Positions 43,766-55,865 of a DNA stretch of 64,000 nt are shown here, in pieces (the first letter of the stretch is position 1; each line of letters begins with the position of its first letter). The DNA is from Beroe forskalii. Its lineage: Eukaryota; Ctenophora; Nuda; Beroida; Beroidae. Below the pieces are notes generated by a model that was not told where the DNA came from, made no database searches, and saw only the letters and a list, made by a program, of their open reading frames with translations. The stretch covers positions 319,848 through 383,847 of the forward strand of contig WFMF01000123.1 in NCBI GenBank assembly GCA_011033025.1, given 5' to 3'. Both the position numbers and the translations under genes were made by a program.

Positions 43766-45459
43766 CTACCCTTCCAAAATAGGCAAAATTAAAACCTCAC
43801 GCTGGGGTTCTTATTCTAGGCCCAACCTAACTAACTATAAAACCTAATGTTAACCCAAGATAAATCCAAAAAATAAATATATATATCATCGACTATGAAA
43901 TGATATTCCCTTCGAGTTATTTCAAAACTGTAATCATTAAAACACAGACGTCCAGTCTGTCTTTACAAGGCATCCAACGTCAGCACGTTACACAATGATA
44001 ATAAACTCATGCGCGCATTTCCAATATATTTATTCATGAAACGTTAAAATATAATATAAGTCCCTATATGCGCGCATTTTATACACGAGCCCTCCAGTAT
44101 TATTCAATTCCTATTACTACTTGAAGGTTGCAAAAATGTTAAAAACAACAACCTTCACATATCTGGATTATATGTGAACAAAAAGTTTATTTCAAAACCC
44201 TAATTTAACTACACAAGAGAATATTCTACATGGTCAAATACAGTATTTCACTGTATCACATTAAACAGAGAGCGACACACTCTGATGGAGCCGAAACTCA
44301 GTTCATAAATACGTCAACCGCCACCCACCAGAGATGCCACCCACCAGAGATGCCAACCACCAGAGATGCCACCACACATAGCCGTCCTCAGCCATCACCA
44401 TTCACCAATTTACCCCTTACTACACCCAGTCAGGCGTATCCATCTGTAGGTATTTCCACTTTACGATCTTATCTTAGTGCCTAGTACCAATTTTCCAACC
44501 ATAATAACCAGTGTCTCTTCTATTTTCACAAATAGAAGCATAAGCCCAACGTGGTCTCTTCATATCCGCCTGCTTCCAAGATTGCTCCATGTTCCTCGAG
44601 TGCAACAAGGTCGAGTAACATGCCTGACTTCTCCCCACAGTCTTGTAATCATCGACATCATCATCACAAACATAGCGATGTCTTTACAAACATATTCATC
44701 ACCTCCAGTGACACATTTCAACAGTCCATATACTCCACAATGTGCTTCACTACACCATATTGTCTTCATTACACACAACTTCATATCAAAATACTTCCTC
44801 TCAGAGACGGACGGCGAATATCTCCGTTCATTGGCCACTGAAACGAAGACTACCGTTCTGTCAAGGGCGCCTTTACTCTGAAAAGAAATTACAATGATCG
44901 GTTCACGTGTAATTCAAATCTCTATCTACTTCAACTTGACAGTCACTTCTGAGTTCTGAACTGTCACTCTCATTAAACCACTTCGGACCACTGCCGATTT
45001 CAAACATAATCTCGTTAACACTGAAAATTCCGTAAAAAGTACTGTGATGATTTAATTAACTTTCTAATCCATGGGGGGATCCATTGGGCATCACCTGCCT
45101 TATCGTCCACTTACAACCCTACTTTTCCATTACTCATCATGTTTAGTAAATTATGGTACTAGACACCAGACCAAATAAGCCGTCAGAACCAGGCCAGATC
45201 CAGTGAAATTCTGTCTTTGTTCACCCACATGTCCATGTGGGCACTGATTTGGCCATACTGACCACACTGGGAACACTGCCACTGACCTTCTCTTCTTTAA
45301 CCCCTTTATTCAGCCCCATCATTCACATCGGCCACCACCATGATCATCCCAATTAGCCCAAAAGCCGCCGTAGATCCCCACAGGTAGCCACTCGCCACGC
45401 ATCTAAAACTGTCATCATCCCGCAATGCCCGCTCCGTATCCCATCCTCGTCGCCATATT

Positions 45460-45805
45460 TGTACGCAACACGCAATCCAGCCGTGTTTGTACAAGGGGTG
45501 GGTAGATAAGGGTGAGGAAGGGGGAAGAAGGGATCTTGGGGTTACTCCTCTACATTGAATCTAGACCAAGGGAAACGAGGGAGTAAAGGTAGTCTTCACG
45601 TAGCTACATCGTTACAGCAGGAATCTTGACAAAGCTTTCACCCCAATGATACGCACTAACATACTCTAAAAACTAAACGCTAAACTTTCTCACTAGTTGC
45701 TGCTAGACATAACAATAACTTTTGTGAACTTAGAAAGAGTGCTACGTTACAGTACTAGCCTAACTGTTGCCACGTACGAAATAGAGAATCGGGCCACTGC
45801 CTACA
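45460..45805 (-). repeat. 5' LTR (minus-strand sense)
   Basis: 346 bp. It is followed outside by the ACAG duplication and then by sequence matching the dispersed repeat at 37.44-37.57 kb. Confidence 0.85.
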
Positions 45806-45999
45806 ACAGCCAGTGTCAAATTTTGATGAAGTTTTTGATCATAGCTGATTTGGCCTAATTTGCCAGTCAACTGTGAAAATCTGCATACCCAGGGAATATT
45901 TTGCTTATCCTGATCTCAAATCCTGGATACGTTACTGGCATTGACATTATGAATATATTATGACGTCACTGCACATTACCATAACATAAATACCTGACA

Positions 46000-48900
46000 C
46001 TGTACTTTTGCCCTTGGACCTTGGTTGGTAAAATGCAAGTGAAAGTCAAATCTCTGTATTTTATCAGAAACAGCGTGACGTATCCGGTTGCTTGTGTTGA
46101 GCTCCATGCGCGTTGCAAGTTTTTATTTGTTGAGGACTGATTGGTTGGTAATCTTTGTGACAATTTTGAGCTCGGGCATGTACTGTCGTACTGACTAGAC
46201 TTTTTAGCTCGCACTATTATGGAATGCGCGATAATAATATTAATGACACATCCTTTGAAAACGCGCGCGCTCGTCGCGCGCACTCTGATTAATTCGATGC
46301 AATGCATGCAATCAATGATACATAGAAATGCACGCAATTTAGCCTATCAATTAGCCGCCTCAATCAATTAAATCAAATCTATTTTATTGGAAGACAATAA
46401 TACTTGTTTAAACCTAACAGAGATTATCTTCCATAATCATTACTGGTTTTCTCCGGCCGTAGTCTGATGTTTATTGCAGATATCATATGCATATTTTAAT
46501 CATGCAACGAAATTTGAACTGTCCACATCGAAGAACACACTGCTCAATCACGCTTGCTCCTCCCATTATTCTGTCAATGTGTCCTCAAAGGCATATTATC
46601 ATAGTCTGCTTCCATTTTCCACTTCAAAGCGATTATTAGTTAGGTAAACAGCTAACCAAATACCGATACTAATTGAGGTGTCGGTGAGTTAGAAAAAGGT
46701 GAAAAGCTAAATATATACGATTAATCTAATTTAATTTCCTTATCGGGAAAGAGTATTGCTATGCTGGTCATCCAAGGTAATCCCGGGGTTATATTTGTCA
46801 TTTTGTCGGTCTGTAAAATGAAATTTAATTTAACGTATCACTGCATTATGTTATTAGTAAACTATCGATTAAATGTCCATGGTCTACTGACTGGTTAAGT
46901 GGTTTAGTGTCTGTTATGGGAGATTCCAGGAATTATGTCTAATCAGCGCAGTAGAGGCCAAAATGAGATAATTTGCTTTTATCTGCGAAAACATTCAAAA
47001 AACTGAAAATTTAAAGTTTCGTTGGGGATGTGTGCAAAGAATTTTAAGAAAATTTAAACCCTCATCTTGATTTTTTAGTTTTCTATCTGTGATGAAAATC
47101 GCTTTATTCTAAATCTTCAGTTGTTTTAAACTTATTCAATGTTGGGCTCCTGCCAACGGATCAGTATTTATCACAGTTATTCTTCTCTGGGCAATTTGCC
47201 CGTCTTGCCAGCTGCTTTTCACTCTACTGGCTATTTTAAGGTATTTTGGATGGGTTTTGTCGATTTTTTTCATTCTCAATGGCATGACAGTATTAACGTA
47301 CGGTTTCATCATGAAATTTCACTTAACAAATTTTTGTAGACTATAAGACCAGGACAAGTGTGCCGCAATTTTAATGAATTTGAGAATTTGTTCCAGTGCT
47401 CCTTGGTACTTGAGTGACCAGCGAGTCTTAACTACTAAACTGAGCAGATTCATGTAAGAAACTTTATCAAGTTCTTAATTCTTCAATACTAAAACAATCC
47501 AAGGAAACGTTCAGTGTAAATTCTCCACGAATGACTTTGCCGCACTTTTTAAAGTTGTTGATGAACATTCTAGTGGAGCTAATTACTCCCTTGAGCATGC
47601 CAGCATGGAAGTCGTTAAAATTATTATTTTTTAGAACAACATCATCAGTTTTTAATTTACTAAATCATTATCAAAAAAGAGCTCTGCTCTTGAAATTCTC
47701 TGTTACATCGTAGGAGTTTTTAGGACTAGTATAATAGCGTTCACTCATTCATAAGCTGCTCATAAAGACTTGAGTTTGTTTGATTTGCCATCCGTAAATT
47801 AAAGTAGCATTTCTTATCTTATAATGACAGTGCAATGCTGTGTCACTTGGGGCTATCCTCATTTTATGATCATTTCCATCAACCTTGTGTGTTTAAAACC
47901 CAAATGAGACTGGTAGTATTTCCACTGAGTGAGAGACCGGTTAAGATGAGTTGACACGTTTCATAATACCATCAGTATTCGCAAATTCGATTGTATTAAG
48001 TAGTGTTCAGTTCAATTCCCGGACTTAAATCTTAATAATGCAGGAAATTCAGTGTATTACCGGTCCTTATTTTAGAATGTTTCAAACGCAAAGATAATAA
48101 ATAATATAACGGGCTTGAAATCAGACTTTACCATTAAGCTCTCTTCAGATTTTCTCGGTTTTTCTTTAATTATTCCGTGACCTCCATGTACCCTGAAACA
48201 CGTTTTTGAATGACACAAAGGGGAGAATCTCAGATTAATAAGACCTGTTGCGTTTTACTGACAAATTATTCAATATGTTGAAACATTTTATCACAAAATG
48301 TGAAGTATTACCTCAAACCTCAAAGAACCATAAAAATGTGGTTAATATTATTACAGAAAATATTAACTTCTGCATTATTATTAATTCATTATTATTATTA
48401 TTATCGTTGAATCAAAATTTTTTTGTAGATTTTGTAAGTTAAGTTAGTACTTCGGTCATCAATATAAAAGGAACTTTAGACACGTTGTTAGACGTCTATA
48501 TTAAATTTGCCGTGGCTGCACATGCATTTTGTCTTGACGCTTACTGCAGCTTGTCTCGATATTGACGAATTTTCCGCTTTGATCATATGCTCTCAAACGT
48601 CATGTCACTCTTGTTAGCCAGAATTTCTGCGTCACGAGTTGTAAATCAAAGTTTTTCATTTCCTTTCAGTGATTCATTTCGAAAAGCAATAGTTTGGTCT
48701 CGCACAACGTAGCTGTAGGTGAATCGTCTCTTTAATCAGTATTTCTAGGAGTGGGAAACGAGTTGTAAATAAAAGTTTTCCTTATTTTCTTCCGAAGAGC
48801 AGTAGTTTAGGACCACACGTCTTGAAGAGACTGAGCTACTTTACCTCTCACTCTCTAAGCGTAAGCTGCCAACAACACCCTGCTTCCACCCTTAAGTTTT

Positions 48901-51190
48901 GATTAACGGTTTGTGATGTACTCCATTGCTTCCCTCAGCGAAATCCCAGTGATTCCTTATCTTCTTGATAGTTGGTTAACGACCGGCATTGCGATTAACT
49001 TGTATTCACAATTCACATTTTACTGAAATGTCTCATACAAACATGTTTTATCTTGTCGCTAACAGCAGATAATCTAATCACACCTCTTTTATCTATTGAT
49101 TATTGGATGCTGCCTATTGTATTTTTATCTACAAAATTACAAACCACAGTACAGAATTTCTGCAATCTGATCAACCCATGTCAGTAATCTAAGTATGTAC
49201 AAAAGGTCATGCTTTTAGTAATACCTAACATCGTCAACCGTTTTATGAATTTGTAGGATTTCCTTAAAAAAGTATCTAAAAAAGTATTATTTTCTTTTGT
49301 ATCTTAGCCTGGTAGTTGGACATATTTTTTGTTCACGAGTTGAGATTTGAGTCTTTTCTTTCTTTTTTCATTGCTTCATTGTCTCGCGCGGTCGTCCCGG
49401 AAATGTCCAATAAAACGACATTCTATAGTTCCTATTCAAGCAGGCTATTACCTTTTGTAATCCGACTTCCAGCGCCTGGCCCGTTCTTGTTGAACTGTCC
49501 ATCTTACAAGTGGCGACTTCTGGTTCGTCCCAGAGTTAATAATGGAAGATATTGATAAGTTCGTATAACCATTTCAATTATAAATCAGAAACCCTTAATT
49601 CAGTAATTCGTCGAAAAACGTGTATCGCCTTGGAAGACCTAAATTCGATTCCTGGAATTCATTGGGCCCGATTATCAATAAACCAGTTGATACGTGACCT
49701 TGTGGTTTCTATTCTTGTTAGGATTATTCGAGAACAGTTTTTTATGCCGAAATATTATTGGCTCCGTGAATTATCATGCTCATGCTTGTTGTACTATAGT
49801 TTAATTGTTAAATAATTTAACATTGGAATCTCTCGAATACTCATTGCTCAAGATAAAACGCAGTTTTCAATATTTTCCTGGACCAGTCCTGACAGTTTCC
49901 GGAGGTTTCGTAGAACTCAGATTGTCCAGATATTTTGCAGCAACAAGGATGGCTCAAGCTTCAAATTTCACAGGGTGGATTTGTCATGATACCATCATTC
50001 TGTGATACTGCAGGACTGTTCTTTTTCTGTGTAATTCTCAGTCCATGTCGATCATGCTTTGGAGTATTTAGACTTTGTTTTCTATGAAATTGCGAATGTG
50101 AACAACTCGGATCTCAATTTGACCATTTCCATTCCTCGCAACCATTCATAACCTGTACCCCTTTAAGCCTGTTTGAGCTGGTGATTGGTTATGACATAAA
50201 GATGCAAAAACTGATTTATTATCACTGAAATATTCGTTTTCAGTATTTCATCAGTAAACGTAATATTGTAATCGGTTTTCATATTATTTTTGCGTTTAAT
50301 AACAGGATTGTTACACCAGTACATTAAATGAGGGACAATTGCATCACCATAAACTATGAATTCATTATTAGGTTTCAATTCACAAGTTTCAATGTCATTT
50401 TCGGGTTTTCATCATGGTATGACATATCATTATCAAAACTTCAAAAGCCATGAACTAACCATACATGGCTGTATACCTTCAGACACATGATAATATGAAA
50501 CAATTGATTAAATCATCAAAATTCAAACATGTAATTATGTACCAAATTATCGCTTAAATTCTATTACAACTAAGTTCAACCACTTTCGTGCGCACTCTGG
50601 TTTATTATTTAAACTTTTTGAGTACATGGAATTATTTTCTTGAAAAGTTGGAACGTGTCAATCCTAATAACCCTCTTACTCTTTTACTAATTACTATTGA
50701 ATTTTGACCTTCCTAAGAAAAAATCAGGGACTTAGGAAGATAACAAATTTATCAAAATCAAGAAATTCATTGTTTTACCATTTGAAGAGCGTTTCTAAGG
50801 CCAAGGAATAACCTGGACGATTTCGTTGCTCTAGCGTGTTAATGACGAAGCGTTTACGTCATTGACAAGGTACTTACAAAAGTGATTATTTCTGATTTTA
50901 TTAGTTCTCGTCCTACGTAACCAACACCAACAGTTCAGTCTAGATTTGCACAATTATGTTCAAATGTAGCAGACTATTCAGATCTTGCTATGCAGTGTTA
51001 TGATAACAGAATTCTGAATTTTAGTGGCCTTGTACGGTAACAAACGTTGACTCCACGTATCTTGGCATGATCTGTTGGTCGTATTATACGGCTATGGGAA
51101 AGAATTCATTGTCAGGGGGCCAAGAAAGCAAGAATTTCTGATTCATATTTCCATTATTTTGTTGTGAATACAACAATTCATAACTTCGTA
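46000..51190. other. 5-kb gene-poor AT-rich region
   Basis: No exon is supported. A CpG cluster (ACGCGCGCGCTCGTCGCGCGC) lies at 46260, a repeat-R fragment at 46937, and a weak local duplication (ACGAGTTGTAAAT) at about 48636 and 48756. Frames of 60-123 codons show no recognisable similarity. Confidence 0.4.
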
Positions 51191-51194
51191 ACTT

Positions 51195-52110
51195 TGTTCG
51201 TGCTAGTTTTCCCAACACTTCTTAGTTTCTTCAACACTTCCTAGTTTCCCCATCACTTCCTAGTCTTCCCAACACTCCCTAGCTTCTCCAGCACTTCCTA
51301 GTTTCCCCGCACTTCCTTGTTTTCCCCAAAAACTTCCTAGTTTCCCCAACACTTCCTAGTTTCCCCAACACTTCCTAGTTTCCCCAACACTTCCTAGTTT
51401 TCCCAACACTTCCTAGTTTCCCACCACTTCCTAGTTTTCCGCAAGTTCATTTCTTTGGTTTCCCAGCTCTTCCTAGTTTTTCCCAGCATTTCCTAGTTTC
51501 CCCAACACTTCCTAGTTTTTCCTAAACTTCCTAGTTTTCCCAGCACTTTCTAATTTCCCAACACTTCCTTGTCCACCCAAAACTTCCTAGTTTTCCGCAA
51601 GTTCATTTCTTAGGTTTCCCAGCTCTTCCTAGTTTTTCTGAGCAAATCCTAGTTTCCCCAACACTTCCTAGTTTTCCAACACTTCCTAGTTTCCCTAACA
51701 CTTCCTAGTTTCCCCAACACTTCCTATTTTCCCCACAGCTTCCTAGTTTCCCCACGACTTCCTAGTTTCCCCACAACTTCCTAGTTTTATCAGCACTTCC
51801 CCACAACTGCCTAGTTTTCTCAGTACTTTACTACTTTCCAGCTTCCCTAACAATTCCTAGTTTTCTGAACACATCTTAGTTTCCCAACACTTCCTTGTTT
51901 TCCCCAAAACTTCCTAGTATCCCCAAAACTTCCTAGTTTCACCAGCACTTCCTAGTTTCCCCAAAACTTCCTAGTTTCACCAGCACTTCCTAGTTTCCCC
52001 AATACTTCCTAGTTTCCCCAAAACTTCCTAGTTTTCCCGGCACTTCCTAGTTTACCAACTCTTCCTAGTTTTCCCACAACTTCCTAGTTTTCCCAGCACT
52101 TCTCTACGCC
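51195..52110. repeat. Pyrimidine-rich minisatellite, ~19-bp unit, about 45 copies
   Basis: The unit CTTCCTAGTTTCCCCAACA, with variants (TTTTCCCAGCA, CACAA), gives strong strand asymmetry. The complementary strand carries AGGAAG in nearly every unit, the core of ETS-family sites. A ~60-bp block with CGCAAGTTCATTTCTT occurs at about 51430 and 51595, hinting at a higher-order repeat. Confidence 0.9.
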
Positions 52111-55100
52111 GACACGTACAGGACATGATGAACATTGAACTCTCTCTGTGCTTGTTACATTTATAACTTTAACATGTTAAAATCGACCATAGTCCGTCGC
52201 CATTGCACACACACTTTTTCAACTTTTAATCTCTCTCAAGTTTTTACGTCGTGTTATAGTAGTTGAGATTATTTGCCAACACCGGTATGTATGCCTCTCT
52301 TACATCCGGTATTATGAATTGCGATTTGAATGCGATATTTAAATTCGCATTTTGATAATAATGTTTTTCTTTTGAAAGGTTGTTTTCTTTTTACTTAAGG
52401 TGTATAAGTATCAGTTTCCTGATAACAGTCCAATGTCCATGGCCATATCCAGAGGAAGTTTTTATTCTGTTGTATTATCGGATAAGGTGTGTGACCGTAC
52501 CATTTTATAGCGTTGTGCGATGTAACGACCTTGAATGATTCAACCGTGAAGCACCTGTCCAGTGAAATTAAAGTCCTAATTTAAGTAATTCGATCTAGAA
52601 AAATTAGAGCGTTTTTCACACGGATGCTTGGGGTGATAACCAAATTTAATTTGGTCCATACTGAAACTTCTAAATCGGTTATTTTTTGTGTTTCAAATCG
52701 CTTTTTGTAATATGTTTGCATATGGTCTCGCTGTAACGATTTCATTAATTTTAATGGATAACTGTAATGAAATTTTTCAATTATATCATTAGGCCAAAAT
52801 TACAATTCAGTGATTAGCTTCTGTGGAATTCAAACAGCCGGGTTCGGAACTAAGTTGGTTAACACTAAATCGTGGGTCTAACGAAAGCAGCATTTTAAAA
52901 CCACGCAAAAATAAGAGGCAGTTGGGAGTTGTGTCCTTATCATAGTTTTTAATGAGCAAATGGATTTCAGCCAGTTTATTTTGTTTTTCTCGCGTTATGT
53001 TTAAATTGGGAGAATTTTAATGGGAAAAAAGGATGCAGGTGACGATTTTACGGGACACCCGGACACATTATTTTCGCTTTTGGTTCAGACATTGGAATAT
53101 TTAATATCCGGTCCAGGTCATGATTTCTTGAATTCGTAATTTCCTAAGAATTTTGACCGGTTACTGATAAAACCTTAAAATTAGGCCTGTTTATACTCGA
53201 GAACCTTCAACCTGTCATGGGACAGCATCAAAAGATGCTGAGTCAGTCAGATTACGATTTATAGGCCTGGCACTAGGATAATTTTATTGGAGTGGATTGG
53301 TGTTTTTCGTTATCGTCCACGTTTCCTCTAATGAATTGGTGTAATGACTTCACATCTTGATGCAGACAGACATTCCCAGGCTAAGATTTTAACATATGAA
53401 AATAATATGTTCGATCACGTTGCAGAAATTCTGGTTTTTGGGTGAATTTTTGAACTTGCTTTTTCACCGAGATAACCTTCATAATAACAAAATTTTGTGA
53501 TTGATTATGTATTTGATATACCATAGTTATTTCATTATTTGCCAAAAGTTACAACTATCTTACTATGTTTAATGAGCATTGGGAGCATTCAATAATCATT
53601 TGAAAGAAAATTATCTTAATATATCAGGTGTTCAGCCAAAAAATAACTTCAGTACTCCTAGAATTGAATTCTTTTAGGCCTTCGAGTATTGAATCAATGT
53701 GCATTACTTTGTACGTGTGCCAGGCTGCCGTTTTCAGTGCATCTTTTTTCATGCAACTTGGAGAATTGAAACTCAACAAACAATTGAAACAATTGCTTAC
53801 GTTAAAAAGTTTAAGAATTGTTCTATTACATTTCCATGGTACAGTGCATCTTTGATTTATATTTCTCATCTAAACTTGATGTATTGTTCTCCAGTTTGAG
53901 CACTCTCCAGAAAATGCTGTGCAACGAAAATTTCAAATAGAATTTTCAGGCTTTGCATAAAATTTAAAGAATGATAAAAGAGAACTGTGAAGTTTTTCAG
54001 TCCTCATTGAACGCATTGCATATTTTGAGATTTTGGTACTGTAATCAATTGTAATTTGACGAAATAAAACGAGTTCATCATTTTTTTATTCCTTGGAATT
54101 TCCCCTGACCGTCAACAAAGACAGCGCTGAATCGCTCACGTTCCATGACCTCACGTGACCTCCCTTCCGGCAGTCTCATTTCTTAATCTGAGAGTCTCTC
54201 AGATTAAGTGAGAGATTCCTCTCTGAGAAGAGGATCACCTCACTCTGGGCCCCTAACTGCAACACACTCCCCCAGAACAGTGTTCCTGGGCGAAAGTAAT
54301 CCTATAATTGCATACAAAAGGGCATGAAGTGGGGAAGCCGCTGCGCTTTCTGCAGCTTGCCATTATCAGCAGATAATTGCGACAAAACCTGATTAAAATG
54401 AGCGTTTTACTGCAGTGATTAACATTGTATAATATTTGTGAGGGTGAAGAAGGGCGGTCTAATTTTCCTCCCCTGCAGTGGTCCATGAAATGCGCACCTC
54501 GCCGGACATAACGTCTACTTTCCCGGGTTTCAGCGGTGGAATCTCCCAGCTGGCACCTGCCTCTTTCTCCCCCGTTTAGCGTGACTTATATTTACGTTGC
54601 GTGACGGTCAACTTGACCAATTTCGTTATCGATTCAAACGTAGAACGCCTATATAATGTTACACATAATTTTTAAATTCTTATTTGAAAGTTCATAGATT
54701 TATGAATATCAATTGAACATAATCCTTAGAATATATCTGCGGATTTGGAGTTATTTCCAGTTCTAAAGCCACATTTTCTCCTTATTATCATGGTTCTTAC
54801 TTCACTGGCTGATCAGCTAATTTTGTCAAGTCTTCGAATTGTGTTTCCAATCACAAGATTTTGGGAAAACTTTGCCAATTTTCATGTTCGTCATTTACTG
54901 ACGTTGTTTGCTTCTAAATAAGCCATAGGGCAGACAGGAGGAACACTGAGGTGATACTCTTGTATCAGTTAGAATTTTCAGATAGAAATTATATTAAGTT
55001 GAAACGCGATTTGCCATTAGTAACCTGCGTTTTTCAACGGTAGTTGCAAAGACAGTTTAGACTTTGGGGTTAAGGTAATGGTTAGGAATTGTGTTCTCAC

Positions 55101-55380
55101 TTGCTGCTTCTACAAGTTGCATCCGGTTGTTTTATTCCAGTCTTCCCATATATTCATTATTAAAATTACCAACTTGGTGATACCCCTCCTGATATAACAG
55201 ATGGTCGGTACCAGCAGGAATTATGCGAATTGCGGAGGGATATGATGAATTGTCTAAACCGTGTTAGTCCCACTGCCACTCCTACAAGTGCCTTTTCTAC
55301 GACATGCTCTCATCCTTGCCTTATCTCATCCTCCTCTCAATGATGTCTACTGCCCTCTCCATGTAAATTCATGAGCATTA
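52110..55380. other. Gene-poor region upstream of the Dickkopf-like gene
   Basis: No exon is recognised; the first exon(s) and signal peptide of the downstream gene may lie here. A perfect 27-bp palindrome (13-bp arms CTTAATCTGAGAG, one-base centre) sits at 54182-54208, close to a CTCACGTGACCTC site at about 54151. Confidence 0.4.
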
Positions 55381-55382
55381 TA

Positions 55383-55492
55383 GGGACTGTTCGGACTGCA
55401 GCTTTGTGTGCGCGGCGTAAGTTTGCGCGGCGTATAGACATGTTATTCGTGTCTTAACGCCGCGCACACAAAACTGATGTTCGAACTGTCAC
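55383..55492. mobile_element. Short hairpin MITE
   Basis: Arms of about 35 bp, GGACTGTTCGGACTGCAGCT and TTGTGTGCGCGGCGT on the left, repeat inverted as ACGCCGCGCACACAAAACTG and TTCGAACTGTC on the right, with about 40 bp between. The GGGACTGTTCGGAC end resembles hAT-type MITE ends. No target duplication could be fixed. Confidence 0.65.
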
Positions 55493-55767
55493 CGTTACAT
55501 TTTTTGTTTGTTAAGTTAAAGTATGTGGACAAAAGTGATTCCAAATGTCCAATGTGAAAATGTGGACGCTGGACGCTACGTCCGAATGTGATGCGGCGGC
55601 GTTATCATAATCAAATTTCTTATTGGCTGAATGGCAATTTGAAGGGAACTTTTCAGTTTCACTTCCGCCGAAAAACTTTCTGCTTTTGCAATGGCCAATG
55701 AATGCGTAATGCTTGAAATTTAAACATTGCTGTATATATTTTTGCCTGAAATATACATTATTTTCAG

Positions 55768-55865
55768 ATTATTCTGTACAACTGACGAACAGTGTCCATC
55801 TGAGAGGAAATGTATTCAGAACGAGTGCAAACGGTACATTCAGCGCTTCAACTGTGCTGCCACAG
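55768..55865 (+). CDS. Dickkopf-like gene, first recognised exon
   Basis: Acceptor ATTATTTTCAG, donor CACAG|GTATGA. It encodes LFCTTDEQCPSERKCIQNEC and KRYIQRFNCAATG; six cysteines in about 32 residues. It enters in phase 2, so at least one coding exon lies upstream. Confidence 0.75.

Larger units (their letters stand above)
43428..45805 (-). mobile_element. LTR retrotransposon, non-autonomous or internally deleted (fossil)
   Basis: Two LTRs (43428-43765 and 45460-45805) start TGTACGCAACACGC and end CCACTGCCTACA, so both show TG...CA. A 4-bp target duplication ACAG flanks the whole (43424-43427 and 45806-45809). On the minus strand a TGGCGACGAGG stretch a few bases inside the 45.46-45.81 kb LTR looks like a primer-binding site, and GGAAGGGTAG beside the other LTR like a polypurine tract. 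The LTRs differ by only a few substitutions and one short indel, so insertion is recent. No gag or pol is recognised in the 1.7-kb interior. The superfamily cannot be fixed. Confidence 0.85.

Noticed and set aside
44230-44881. Frames inside the LTR element as gag
   Set aside because: No zinc knuckle or other capsid hallmark; a short CACCAGAGATGCCAC repeat explains part of the open frame.
53624-53899. Overlapping 66-81-codon frames on both strands
   Set aside because: None resembles a known protein, and nothing in splice signals or composition favours one frame.
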